IMG/VR virus record: IMGVR_UViG_3300029267_001488
Location: 1-37,546 of that record
Length of the DNA stretch: 37,546 nt
Strand: one strand, 5' to 3'
Origin: a virus
In this document: piece after piece, positions 18,977-27,336 of the stretch
Layout: each line of letters opens with the position of its first letter
Position numbering within the stretch: position 1 is the first letter of the stretch
Notes under the pieces: model-generated
Databases searched by the model: none
Told to the model about the DNA's origin: nothing
The model's input: only the letters and a program-made list of their open reading frames with translations
Program-made: the position numbers and the translations under genes

Positions 18977-19360
18977 TTATTTGGTTCCTAATAAAATAAC
19001 GTTTTCTTTATTGACTATGTTTTGGACTTGATTGTATTTCATCGAGCAATATGATTTGGTATCCTCATACATATACCATTCACCGCATGCTGTAATTTTA
19101 AACTCCGTATTTGTATTCTGATCTAAATAAACTAAACTATTTCCTCTCTCCCTTCTTTCCTCTTTTACTTTTTCCTCTGCCTCAAGTTCCTCATTCATTC
19201 TCCATATGCTGTCAACTAATGTGAATGTGAAATAATTAATATGAACTTTTTTGCTTCCCTTCTTTATCTCAATACCAAATGCTGTTATGTTTATTATTTT
19301 AAATTTCCTTTTGCCTATGAGTATTATTTCTCCTACTCTTGGTTCTATAAATTCTTTCAT
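18977..19360 (-). CDS. Unknown 127-residue protein, first gene of the minus block
   Basis: Start after AAAGGAGGTGAAAAGGA, nearest to the divergent promoter region. N-terminal beta domain (EIILIGKRKFKIINITAFGIEI), a charged linker (ELEAEEKVKEERRERG) and a second beta part. No known domain. As promoter-proximal gene it is expected to be the most highly transcribed of the block. Confidence 0.55.
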   Translation of the reverse strand: MKEFIEPRVGEIILIGKRKFKIINITAFGIEIKKGSKKVHINYFTFTLVDSIWRMNEELEAEEKVKEERRERGNSLVYLDQNTNTEFKITACGEWYMYEDTKSYCSMKYNQVQNIVNKENVILLGTK

Positions 19361-19430
19361 TCCTTTTCACCTCCTTTAACTATAATGGTATATGGTTATA
19401 TTTATTTAATTATATAATGATTATTTTGCT

Positions 19431-19458
19431 ATTATATAAGGTATGGACCGGATTACAA
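19431..19458 (-). promoter_or_regulatory. Promoter of the minus-strand small-gene block
   Basis: On the minus strand TTGTAA (19458-19453), a 16-base spacer and TATAAT (19436-19431) make a good sigma70-type promoter about 70 bases before the first gene's start at 19360. Confidence 0.55.
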
Positions 19459-20152
19459 AGTTTAATCCAAATAATGGAGTAATATTAGATATTTATAAGG
19501 TCGTAAACTGGGCATCAAAATAAGCGGTTGACAAATGGATTTCCCAGTAAGAATAAGTATTTATAAGGGTGATTCTTGAATGTAATAATATAGTAATAAT
19601 AATGAGTTATAAGGGAAAAAGTTTTCTTGACAGGTGAAATTTGCCAGTAATTGCTGTTATTTAAAAGGGTGTTGTTTGATTCAACTTTACCAATAAATTC
19701 GGGGTGTTATATTTTGTATGTAAAACACTAATAATATTAATAAGATATACACCAAGAAAAATGGCTGAAAAATAACAGTAATATTAGGGGTTTAAAAAAA
19801 GGACTTGACGGATAAAGCATTGAAATTACTATGAAAATTTTTTGTATTTTTGGTCATAATTATAAATTATTCTGGATAGTTATAAAACACCTTACAAAAA
19901 ATCGCAAATTTAAGAAACCCTTGTAATACAGTATTCATGGAGTGTTCGGACGGCGCCCTCGGAAACCTAGATGAACAAAGGCGTACAGAGGATTTTGTTG
20001 TAAAAAATGGGTGAAAATGTGGAATTTCCTTGACATTTGAATATTACAGTAATTCCAAAAGGATATACCCTCTTTTTTCTCTTGATTAATACACTGGGAA
20101 ATCATATACTTTGGCGATTTTAAATAATGTAATTTGTATTAAGGAGGAAATT
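19441..20152. promoter_or_regulatory. Divergent control region with repeated TTGACA...CAGTAA elements
   Basis: The 790-base gap between the divergent genes has no convincing ORF. TTGACA followed 11-12 bases later by CAGTAA occurs at 19528, 19627 and 20030; the first two share a further TATTTA(T/A)AAGGGTG about 24 bases downstream. TTGACG (19805) with TACTAT 16 bases later is a conventional promoter. A (T)TATAAGG motif recurs at about 19434, 19493, 19561 and 19607. These look like tandem promoters or regulator sites controlling the 20153 gene and perhaps later operons. A short GC-richer stretch at 19945-19985 is unexplained. Confidence 0.5.
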
Positions 20153-21196
20153 ATGAAACAAGGCAAGACATTGACGGAACTAGCCGCAGAGGTTCAGCGC
20201 CAACAGGAAAGTAAACGTGATTTTATTGTTCCAATGCGGCAATTTGGAATGAATGGTTCAGGACAATTAAGGTTTGGTGAGGAGCAACCAGTTGAGTTCA
20301 CCAAGCACGCACACAATCAATTGGCTACATTTTTAGATATCCCAGTTAAGTATTATGATAAGATGCGTCAAAGGGATGCAATACTATTACAAACCAATGT
20401 GAATGCGTGGCTCAATACACAACCAGACACTAAGAAGATGGTCCGTATGTTAGATGGGATGGGTAGGGCGTTTTTATCCTCTCGTTATAGGCGACTGGAT
20501 TATGCTGATATGTTAGAGGCGGTATTACCCATCATGGCAAACACAGACATTGAGATTGTGTCCTCAGATGTTACAGAAAGGAAATTATATTTAAAGGCTG
20601 TGTTTCCAGATATTCAAGGGGAGGTTAAAAAGGGTGATGTTGTACAGTCTGGTATTGTGTTATCCAATAGTGAAATAGGATGTGGTGGCGTAAATGTACA
20701 ACCCCTGTTATACCGGTTGGCATGTCTAAATGGTATGATAATGCAGGATAGCAGTATACGGAAATATCATATTGGAAAGAACTTTGGTGGTGCTGGTGTG
20801 GAGGAGCTCTTAACTTCCCAAACCAGAACAGCAAATGATATAGCATTTTGGATGTCTGTGAGGGACGTGGTTAAGGCTTCATTTAATGAAGTGCATTTTA
20901 AGACCCATTTAACCAAGTTACAGGAAGCCGCAGGGGTTGAAATTGAGAGTAAGAACGTGGAGAAGGTAGTAGAGGTGACAAATAAGAAGTTTGGAATAAG
21001 TGAGGAGAACGGGCATGGCGTGTTGTCTCATTTAATTAAGGGTGGCGATTTAACCAAATGGGGTCTATCAAATGCAGTCACAGCCACAGCCAATGATATA
21101 GAGGATTATGAAACAGCCACAGAGTTGGAGCGCATAGGCGGTGAGATAATTGATTTAGGCCCACACCAATGGAATAGTATCTCAATGGCAAGTTAA
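20153..21196 (+). CDS. DUF932 / phage-plasmid-like protein
   Basis: 347 residues. ATG 20153 follows AAGGAGGAAATT; an in-frame TTG at 20111 has none. The sequence VRMLDGMGRAFLSSRYRRLDYADMLEAVLPIM (about 98-129) is the signature of the DUF932 family (phage/plasmid-like protein), with HAHNQLATFLDIPVKYYDKM before it and LYRLACLNGMI (about 196-206) after. The biochemical role is unknown; these proteins are common on plasmids and phages and are often thought to act in DNA metabolism or host takeover. It stands alone with one small gene, under the TTGACA elements upstream, suggesting strong separate regulation. Confidence 0.82.
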   Translation: MKQGKTLTELAAEVQRQQESKRDFIVPMRQFGMNGSGQLRFGEEQPVEFTKHAHNQLATFLDIPVKYYDKMRQRDAILLQTNVNAWLNTQPDTKKMVRMLDGMGRAFLSSRYRRLDYADMLEAVLPIMANTDIEIVSSDVTERKLYLKAVFPDIQGEVKKGDVVQSGIVLSNSEIGCGGVNVQPLLYRLACLNGMIMQDSSIRKYHIGKNFGGAGVEELLTSQTRTANDIAFWMSVRDVVKASFNEVHFKTHLTKLQEAAGVEIESKNVEKVVEVTNKKFGISEENGHGVLSHLIKGGDLTKWGLSNAVTATANDIEDYETATELERIGGEIIDLGPHQWNSISMAS

Positions 21197-21204
21197 GGAG
21201 GTTT

Positions 21205-21417
21205 ATGGGTATAATAGACAAATTGAGTGAGCGTATATTGAGAAAGAATGACACGTTATATTTGAATACGCCCTTTAAACGATTATGGTGGAAGGTGTTT
21301 GGGGATCATTTAATGAAATCGGCTCTGAGTAAGCATGGGATGAGAGACCATTATCCAGAGTTTGAGCATATGATACATGATCTGGTTAGAGAGCATACAT
21401 TGGGCGAAAAGAAATAG
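21205..21417 (+). CDS. Unknown 70-residue protein
   Basis: Start after AAGGAGGTTT, 8 bases from the DUF932 gene, so co-transcribed. Basic, helical, with several His (SKHGMRDHYPEFEHMIHDLV). No family recognised. Its stop lies at the foot of a strong stem-loop. Confidence 0.5.
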   Translation: MGIIDKLSERILRKNDTLYLNTPFKRLWWKVFGDHLMKSALSKHGMRDHYPEFEHMIHDLVREHTLGEKK

Positions 21418-21477
21418 TGGGCAAGGAAGACGTCCATCCTTAATACATTTTAGTCATCCGTGACTATTCCTTGCCCA
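21418..21477 (+). terminator. Long stem-loop after the DUF932 operon (terminator-like, no U-run)
   Basis: TGGGCAAGGAA (21418-21428) pairs exactly with TTCCTTGCCCA (21467-21477), 11 bp, and within the loop AGTCA-tccg-TGACT (about 21452-21465) forms a second hairpin. The sequence after it is ATAATGAAAGG, not U-rich, so Rho-independent termination is doubtful; RNA stability or processing is as likely. Confidence 0.5.
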
Positions 21478-21478
21478 T

Positions 21479-21516
21479 ATAATGAAAGGAGAATCATCCG
21501 ATGATGCTTTCATTAT
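21479..21516. repeat. Second perfect stem-loop before the terminase operon
   Basis: ATAATGAAAG (21479-21488) pairs with CTTTCATTAT (21507-21516), 10 bp, with CATC-c-GATG as an inner stem (from about 21494). It encloses AAAGGAG and an ATGATG that could start a five-codon frame, so a small regulatory leader is conceivable. With the preceding stem-loop it makes a 100-base structured element. Confidence 0.55.
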
Positions 21517-21654
21517 AACCTAAAACATGCCCTTTAAAAACAGTAGTTGTCAACTATTGAATATTTAATCCTTTTTTCTTTTTTAAAAAATAACCTTGCC
21601 TTTCCTTATATAATGATATACATTTTTCCATAGATAATAACTATTGAGGTATTT

Positions 21655-21855
21655 ATGGAAGAGGATAATAAACCACGTAAAACTGTCTCAACCACGTTTA
21701 ATATGCGTACAGACCTTCGCTCAAAGGCTAAAGTTTATATCGCTATGATGAATCAAAAGATTGAAGAAAAAGAACTTGACGCCGAAAAGGTAAACATGGG
21801 TATTCTTTTAAATAAAGCAGTAGAACAATATCTAAATGAAATAGAAATAAATTAG
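21655..21855 (+). CDS. Ribbon-helix-helix-like small protein upstream of terL
   Basis: 66 residues. 'TVSTTFNMRTDLRSKAKVYIAMMN' followed by an acidic helix and VNMGILLNKAVEQYLNE resembles a CopG-type RHH (strand, helix, helix) with an insert. It sits seven bases before terL, where a small terminase gene usually is; it could regulate the packaging operon or help terminase bind DNA. TATAAT at 21609-21614 upstream has no good -35 partner. Confidence 0.5.
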   Translation: MEEDNKPRKTVSTTFNMRTDLRSKAKVYIAMMNQKIEEKELDAEKVNMGILLNKAVEQYLNEIEIN

Positions 21856-21862
21856 GGCTTAA

Positions 21863-23272
21863 ATGGATCAACCAGCACCAGATATTACAAACGCATTGCA
21901 GCAACGTGACCAATTGGAGCGTGATTATGCTAAAACGGTTCTATCTGTTTCAGAGGAATATGGGCGACAAATCATAGGAAACAAAAGACGGATAGATATT
22001 TTAGCAACAAAATTACTAAGATACAGACTTGAAGACTTCCATAAACAAATGCTTCAATTCCAAAATGATAATAAGAAATGTTTAATTCTTGCTCCCAGAG
22101 GTAGTGGCAAGTCTACTATTTTAACCGTAGTGCGTTCCATATTTGAACTACTGGTTGATAACAATTTAAGAATTCTTATTGTTTCCAATACACAATTGCA
22201 AGCAGAGGTATTTCTTAGGGAAATTAAAAATCATTTTGAATCCAATGAGAAATTCATTGAGGCGTTTGGAAAGTTAAAAGGAGAGAAATGGGATAACAAA
22301 GAGATTGATATTATAACAAAACAATCATTTGCGAAGGAATCCAATATATCCTGTGTTGGTGTTGGTGGCGCAGTTGTTGGGCGACATTATGATTTCATTA
22401 TAGCTGATGATATTGTAGACGAAGAGAACTCAAGAACCGAGCTCCAAAGAGAAAGATTAAGGACATGGTTTTATAAAGTATTGGATCCCACTTTGGTTGC
22501 AGACGGCAAGATATGTATTGTTGGGACGCGTTATTATCCAAATGACTTATATGGTCATATTCTTAAAAGTGATCCTGAGTTTAAATATATTGTACTACCT
22601 GCAATCCTCCCAAGTGGTAACTCATTATGGCCGGATGAGATGCCCATAGATTGGTTAGATAATAAAAAGAAGGCAATGGGACTAGCCATCTTCAACACAC
22701 AATATATGAATGATGTTGAAGCAATGGAAGGAAAGATCTTCAAATATGAAGATTGTCAATTTTATGATACATTGCCTGAGCAATTAAGAATCTTCCAAGG
22801 GGTTGACCTAGCCATATCACAACAAAGTACATCTGACTACTTTGTTATTGTTACTATTGGGAAGGATCAATATAATAACGTGTTTGTGATAGACGTGTTT
22901 CAGAGCCGTCTATCTTTCTTGCAACAAACTAATATGATTGCAAGAAAGTTTCGTCAATACCAACCCATTAGGGTTTTTATTGAGTCAAATGCTTATCAGG
23001 CAGCACAGACACAGATAGTACAGGCAGCAACTGAGGTTCGTGCCCTACCTATTATAAACACAAAGGATAAAGTCACAAGGGCATGGCATTTAGCACACAA
23101 ATTTGAAAGCGGTCAAGTATTCTTTCCGAGGTGGGGTTGTCAGGATTTAATAGACCAACTTATTTCCTTTCCTGATGTAGACCATGATGATATGTTTGAT
23201 GCCTTTGAGATAGCTGTTAATGGGGCAGGAAAGAGAATACGTAAACAGAGGAAGGAATTCGGTGTTATATAA
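21863..23272 (+). CDS. terL: Terminase large subunit (ATPase and nuclease)
   Basis: 469 residues, normal length. ATPase: Walker A LILAPRGSGKST at 74-85, Walker B FIIADDIVDEEN at 178-189 with D182/D183, and a coupling-motif-like segment VGTRYYPND at 220-228. Nuclease of RNase H fold: D315 in FQGVDLAIS, E374 in FIESN and the D442-D443 pair in DVDHDDMFDAFE. It drives DNA into proheads and cuts the concatemer. The small-terminase candidate is distant (1217) while an RHH protein is adjacent. The family assignment is secure. Confidence 0.95.
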   Translation: MDQPAPDITNALQQRDQLERDYAKTVLSVSEEYGRQIIGNKRRIDILATKLLRYRLEDFHKQMLQFQNDNKKCLILAPRGSGKSTILTVVRSIFELLVDNNLRILIVSNTQLQAEVFLREIKNHFESNEKFIEAFGKLKGEKWDNKEIDIITKQSFAKESNISCVGVGGAVVGRHYDFIIADDIVDEENSRTELQRERLRTWFYKVLDPTLVADGKICIVGTRYYPNDLYGHILKSDPEFKYIVLPAILPSGNSLWPDEMPIDWLDNKKKAMGLAIFNTQYMNDVEAMEGKIFKYEDCQFYDTLPEQLRIFQGVDLAISQQSTSDYFVIVTIGKDQYNNVFVIDVFQSRLSFLQQTNMIARKFRQYQPIRVFIESNAYQAAQTQIVQAATEVRALPIINTKDKVTRAWHLAHKFESGQVFFPRWGCQDLIDQLISFPDVDHDDMFDAFEIAVNGAGKRIRKQRKEFGVI

Positions 23273-23291
23273 CTTGACCAATATGTATTGT

Positions 23292-23314
23292 GTGCTACCA
23301 TGTTTTGGTATAAT
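23292..23314 (+). promoter_or_regulatory. Extended -10 promoter before the portal gene
   Basis: TGG-TATAAT at 23306-23314 matches an extended -10; the -35 position (about 23286-23291) reads TATTGT and is weak. It lies 35 bases before the portal start. A similar TTATAATTAAAA element occurs before 26108. Confidence 0.4.
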
Positions 23315-23348
23315 ATTAAAATATATCCTTATGTAATGAGGTCATTAT

Positions 23349-25025
23349 ATGGAACGAAAGGCAATACCGGCTACAAATACTGTAACAAAAGTACAGAAAA
23401 AATTATCATCATCTGACTCGAATAAACGAGCATTGCGCTCTATAGTTTTAAAGGCATTAGATGAAGAGGGTTCCAAAGCAATATTAGATGATGTTTTATT
23501 TAAAGACGTAAAGGGCACAATTGAACCACCCTATCATATGTTAACTCTTTGTATGTTAAGAGAAAATTCAACAGAGTTAGGTCAATGCGTTGATGCAATG
23601 ATGACAAATATTGATGGGTTTGGGTATCGTTTGGTTGAGGTATTTAAGACAGATGAGGAAAAAGAAAAGTATAAAGATGAGATACTAAAAGAGAAGGCTG
23701 AACTCAGAGCATTTTTGGATAACATAAATTTCTCCGATGATATAACCTCCCTTAGAATAGAAACAAGAAAAGATATCGAGGAATGTGGAAACGCATATTG
23801 GGAATTTATTCCTTATAAAAATAAATCAGGTATTAGTGCGGTTAAAAGAATTGAAGCACACACTGTTCGTTTGATGCCTATTGATTGCGAACCCCAGAAC
23901 ATAAATATGTATTATTTTAATATGTATACAAAACAGATTGAAAGTAAACCAATTGCTCACCGCTTTAGAAAATTTATACAAAGGGTTGGTTCGCAAACTG
24001 TTTATTTTAAAGAGTGGGGGGATCCCAGAAATATTAATTGTGAAACCGGAAAGGAAATTAAACCAGAGGAACTAGACAAGGCTAAAAAAGAAGGTAAGGT
24101 TGCACACGCTCTTTATCATTTTAAAATTAAATCCAATAGAACACCTTATGGTATTCCAAGATATATTGGAAACCTTTTTTCATTATATGGTTCAAGGGGT
24201 GCAGAAGAGATAAATTTCATTACATTCCAAAACAATAATATTCCCAGCATGATGGTATTAGTTTCAAATGGTCAATTGACACAGGCATCAATTGATCGTA
24301 CACAAGAATTCATTGAGACAAAAATTAAGGGTAGCAATAATAGATCATCTTTTTTAATTCTTGAGGCAGAACCAGCAGATGAGGCACAGATTAATCCTGG
24401 CACAATGAAGATGGAAATAAAAGATTTATCCAGCGCACAAAAGGAAGATCAATTATTTCAAAATTATGATAAGAATAACTCTGAGAAAATAAGACGTTGT
24501 TTTAGATTGCCTCCGATATTTGTTGGCAAATCAGAGGACTATAATAGAGCAACAGCACAAGAGTCAAGAAAGTTAGCAGACGAGCAAGTCTTTTCTCCTC
24601 TACGACAAGACTTTGATAAGACAATGAATCGTATTCTGGTTACAGAATTTAAGATGAAATATCATTGTTTTAAATCTAATTCTGCCAATGTAACCAACGA
24701 TGAGGATTTAGTTAAGATACTTTCCAGTGCTGAAAAAACTGGTGGTGTTACACCTAATCTTGCTCGTGGTATTCTCTCTGATATTCTTAATATTGAACTA
24801 CCTCTTTATAACGAAGAGAAGATTGATTTTGATCCCAACATACCAATGTCATTAACTATTGTGGAGCGTGCCAAGAAGGTTGCGGGCAATCAACAAACGG
24901 GAGCAATTGCGCCAACCCAAGGTCAAATACCTCTCAATTCATCAAATGACGTTGAGGTATTACATATCTTAAAGAATGCCCTTTCAGAAGAAATTTACAA
25001 TGACATATTTAAGGACGTTGAATAA
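23349..25025 (+). CDS. Portal protein
   Basis: 558 residues. The dodecameric portal forms the head vertex through which DNA passes. The features fit the PBSX/SPP1-type portal family: long N-terminal part with ECGNAYWEFIPYKN (about 141-154), a middle with HALYHFKIKSNRTPYGIPRYIGNL (about 254-277), and a C-terminal third with FRLPPIFVGKSEDYNRATAQ (about 382-401) followed by EQVFSPLRQDFDKTMNRIL. The last 80 residues look extended. Gene order after terL and before a MuF-type gene is the conserved one. Confidence 0.9.
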   Translation: MERKAIPATNTVTKVQKKLSSSDSNKRALRSIVLKALDEEGSKAILDDVLFKDVKGTIEPPYHMLTLCMLRENSTELGQCVDAMMTNIDGFGYRLVEVFKTDEEKEKYKDEILKEKAELRAFLDNINFSDDITSLRIETRKDIEECGNAYWEFIPYKNKSGISAVKRIEAHTVRLMPIDCEPQNINMYYFNMYTKQIESKPIAHRFRKFIQRVGSQTVYFKEWGDPRNINCETGKEIKPEELDKAKKEGKVAHALYHFKIKSNRTPYGIPRYIGNLFSLYGSRGAEEINFITFQNNNIPSMMVLVSNGQLTQASIDRTQEFIETKIKGSNNRSSFLILEAEPADEAQINPGTMKMEIKDLSSAQKEDQLFQNYDKNNSEKIRRCFRLPPIFVGKSEDYNRATAQESRKLADEQVFSPLRQDFDKTMNRILVTEFKMKYHCFKSNSANVTNDEDLVKILSSAEKTGGVTPNLARGILSDILNIELPLYNEEKIDFDPNIPMSLTIVERAKKVAGNQQTGAIAPTQGQIPLNSSNDVEVLHILKNALSEEIYNDIFKDVE

Positions 25026-25027
25026 GT

Positions 25028-26011
25028 ATGGAATCATTTCAAATTTTAAAGAATATTACCTTTAAACTCAATGAATTGGAAGATGTAGTTGTCACTAAGG
25101 CATCCACCTTAGATGTATTTCAATTATATTTATTAGATGAATGGGCTAAGTTAGCGAAACCATTAATCAAACAGTCTGTTAAAGTACCACACACAGAGAA
25201 GGCTATTAACAAGTTTATTAAATCTGTCGATACAGTTATGGGGACATATGGAGATATTGTGGAAAAAGAATCGGCAGAATATATTGAATATTTGTATAAG
25301 TATTCAAAGGCGAAGTTTATTAAGGATAATAAACTGACTCCTGTGAAGAAGGCCGAACTCCCTGAAATCACACCTTCTATTTGGATTGCAGCAGATGAGG
25401 AGGCTATTGTTGCTTTGACTGAAATGATGGGACAATCTACGTCTACTTTCTATGGTCAAAGTTGCCAAAAGGCAGTATCAGAGAGCGTTAAAAAGAATAT
25501 CTTTGAAAGAAATCTCACCACAGCACAGGCAGCTAAAGCAATGCAAAAAGATTTAACCAAAGCACTCAGGTTAAAGGACGGCGCATTGGAAAGTAAAGTT
25601 ATACCCAGTGGGTTTAAAGGTACAGCCAATCAATATTTTTCAGGATTGGTTGAACATAATGGAACAATGTCAAGAACATCAAGTGCGCTTAATTCACTAT
25701 TAGGTGTTGGTGTTAAAAAATTTAAGGTCTATTCTATTAGATCAGCCAGAACCTGCCTTGGTTGTTTAGCCATGCACGGAAAGTCTTTCACTGTTGATGA
25801 TGGTGTAAAACATATGAATAAATTATTGGGTGCAGAATCAAAAGATGATTTGAAGGAGATCCAACCGTCTTTTCATTTTGAAAGTAAAGATGGTTATAAA
25901 AATAAAGATCAATTAAAGGCGAAAATGAAAGAGGCAAAAGGAATAGCAGACGCAGGAATTGCGTTACCGCCGTATCATTTTCGTTGCAAATGCTATGTTG
26001 ACATGGCATGA
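25028..26011 (+). CDS. MuF-like head morphogenesis protein
   Basis: 327 residues. The C-terminal domain has the MuF signature RSARTCLGCLAMHGKSF (about 237-253) and ends with LPPYHFRCKCYVD, the 'P..H..C.C' zinc-type motif. The N-terminal 200 residues are helical. MuF proteins are minor capsid components injected or bound near the portal. It starts two bases after the portal stop. Confidence 0.85.
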   Translation: MESFQILKNITFKLNELEDVVVTKASTLDVFQLYLLDEWAKLAKPLIKQSVKVPHTEKAINKFIKSVDTVMGTYGDIVEKESAEYIEYLYKYSKAKFIKDNKLTPVKKAELPEITPSIWIAADEEAIVALTEMMGQSTSTFYGQSCQKAVSESVKKNIFERNLTTAQAAKAMQKDLTKALRLKDGALESKVIPSGFKGTANQYFSGLVEHNGTMSRTSSALNSLLGVGVKKFKVYSIRSARTCLGCLAMHGKSFTVDDGVKHMNKLLGAESKDDLKEIQPSFHFESKDGYKNKDQLKAKMKEAKGIADAGIALPPYHFRCKCYVDMA

Positions 26012-26018
26012 AAAGTAG

Positions 26019-26046
26019 TTTACTTTGGTTGGGATATGGTTATAAT
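26019..26046 (+). promoter_or_regulatory. Sigma70-type promoter upstream of the head genes
   Basis: TTTACT (26019-26024), 16-base spacer, TATAAT (26041-26046) with a GGT just before. It would drive the 26108 gene and the protease, scaffold and capsid genes separately from the terminase and portal, fitting the high demand for capsid protein. Confidence 0.55.
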
Positions 26047-26078
26047 TAAAACTGATAATATTGTTTTAATTAAAACAA
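26044..26078. repeat. Palindrome in the head-gene leader
   Basis: AATTAAAAC (26044-26052) pairs with GTTTTAATT (26063-26071), and TTGTTTTAATTAAAACAA (26061-26078) is itself a perfect 18-bp palindrome, so two mutually exclusive folds exist right at the transcription start of the promoter above. It may be an operator or an mRNA 5' stabilising hairpin. Confidence 0.55.
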
Positions 26079-26107
26079 TGAATAAACATTAACAAAGGAG
26101 GAAAACA

Positions 26108-26413
26108 ATGGGTAGTGGAGCACATAAGAAATCAGGTTCATTTATTGGAACTGGAGCCAGCAAGGATATTGAGCTGGACTTCAGCCCAAAGCATGTAAAG
26201 GTTGTTAACCTTACCGATCTCGAATGGTCTGAACAATTCTACGAAGGTGGAATTACAGGCAAAGAAGGCGGTATTTCATGTGATGTTGCTGGAGCACTCA
26301 CTGGATTAAATGCAGCCGAGGGTATTGTTCTTGGTGAAAGAAAATTCACTGTTGGAACAGATAACAGTGCAAATGGTACTGATGATCACATGGTATTCAT
26401 AGCACAAGAGTAA
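26108..26413 (+). CDS. Small virion protein (decoration-like)
   Basis: 101 residues, Gly-rich and beta: GSFIGTGASKDIELDF, KHVKVVNLTDLEWSEQF, then a C-terminal strand pair. The 'GTG...I.L.F.P..V.V.N' start occurs in small phage structural proteins that coat capsids or tail tips. Strong ribosome binding site (AAAGGAGGAAAACA) and its own promoter imply high expression. Exact location in the virion is unknown. Confidence 0.55.
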   Translation: MGSGAHKKSGSFIGTGASKDIELDFSPKHVKVVNLTDLEWSEQFYEGGITGKEGGISCDVAGALTGLNAAEGIVLGERKFTVGTDNSANGTDDHMVFIAQE

Positions 26414-26430
26414 ATAATAGAGGGATCACT

Positions 26431-27321
26431 ATGGGTATTAAAATTCAGTCAATACGGTTCTCACGAAGTTTCTTTGGAAATTATGAGTCGTGTGTGAAAT
26501 GGTTATCAGATCATGAATATGATTTTTCTCAGTATGAGGAATTTGATGACTATTTTGCTTTCGGTCAGATTGCCAAAGATAAGTTCACTGAAACCTCATT
26601 GCAGCCATTCAAACTGGACAGTGGCGTCGAAGCCGTAGTTGGTCTCGCAATTGAAACACAACCAAATTTCAATAACATACAGGATGCAGATTCAGTCAGT
26701 ATTCCTGAGAAATCTAATGCAGTATCACAAGAGGTTGCCTACGATGCTTTAAAGACATCATATTTAAAGCAACTTGAAACCTTTGTTGATGTTCTATCCA
26801 AATTATCTGAAGTCACTGAACCAATAAAGGCGATGAAGGATAGTTTGTTGACTGAACTAAAACAAGTCAATAAAACATCGGTTGAACTCGTTAATAAAAA
26901 TGAGTTACAAGATAATATTGATGAAGGTCAAATACAAATTTTTACTCCTATTATTAAAACAAAGGATGAGAAAATAGTATTTGGTGAGGTATTAGTTCCA
27001 AATACTGTAGATGGGCAGGAGCATGTCTATTCTGAAAAAGAAGTAGAGAAGGCCGCTCATTTCTGGATGAAAGAATACGGACAAATGGGTGAAATGCACA
27101 GCAATATGTTGTCTGATGACCAGATAAATATATTGGAAACCTATGTTGCACCTATGGGATTTGAATTTGAGAAGTTAGACGGAAAAATGCAGAAGGTGAA
27201 AAAAGGTACGTGGTTATTAAAGGTATTTGTGAAGTCTGACGAATTGTGGGATAAGGTGAAGAATGGTGACCTTAATGGATTTTCCATTGGGGGTCTTGCA
27301 ACTGTTGAGGATATTAAATAA
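26431..27321 (+). CDS. XkdF-like prohead maturation protease (S78_2-type)
   Basis: 296 residues. The C-terminal half (about 165-296) carries the XkdF/S78-type block: VFGEVLVPNTVDGQEHVYSEKEVEKAAHFWM, GEMHSN (about 216-221), KKGTWLLKVFVKSDELWDKV and LNGFSIGG. The catalytic histidine is likely in GEMH and the serine in GFSIGG, by analogy with S78 proteases. The N-terminal 160 residues are unrelated and helical, with an acidic-aromatic stretch (DHEYDFSQYEEFDDYF). It would process scaffold and capsid during head maturation. Confidence 0.75.
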   Translation: MGIKIQSIRFSRSFFGNYESCVKWLSDHEYDFSQYEEFDDYFAFGQIAKDKFTETSLQPFKLDSGVEAVVGLAIETQPNFNNIQDADSVSIPEKSNAVSQEVAYDALKTSYLKQLETFVDVLSKLSEVTEPIKAMKDSLLTELKQVNKTSVELVNKNELQDNIDEGQIQIFTPIIKTKDEKIVFGEVLVPNTVDGQEHVYSEKEVEKAAHFWMKEYGQMGEMHSNMLSDDQINILETYVAPMGFEFEKLDGKMQKVKKGTWLLKVFVKSDELWDKVKNGDLNGFSIGGLATVEDIK

Positions 27322-27336
27322 CGGAGGTCAAAAGGT

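Noticed and set aside
19930-19990. tRNA or small structured RNA gene in the GC-richer stretch
   Set aside because: I could not fold a cloverleaf, and there is no T-loop consensus or CCA; left as unexplained.
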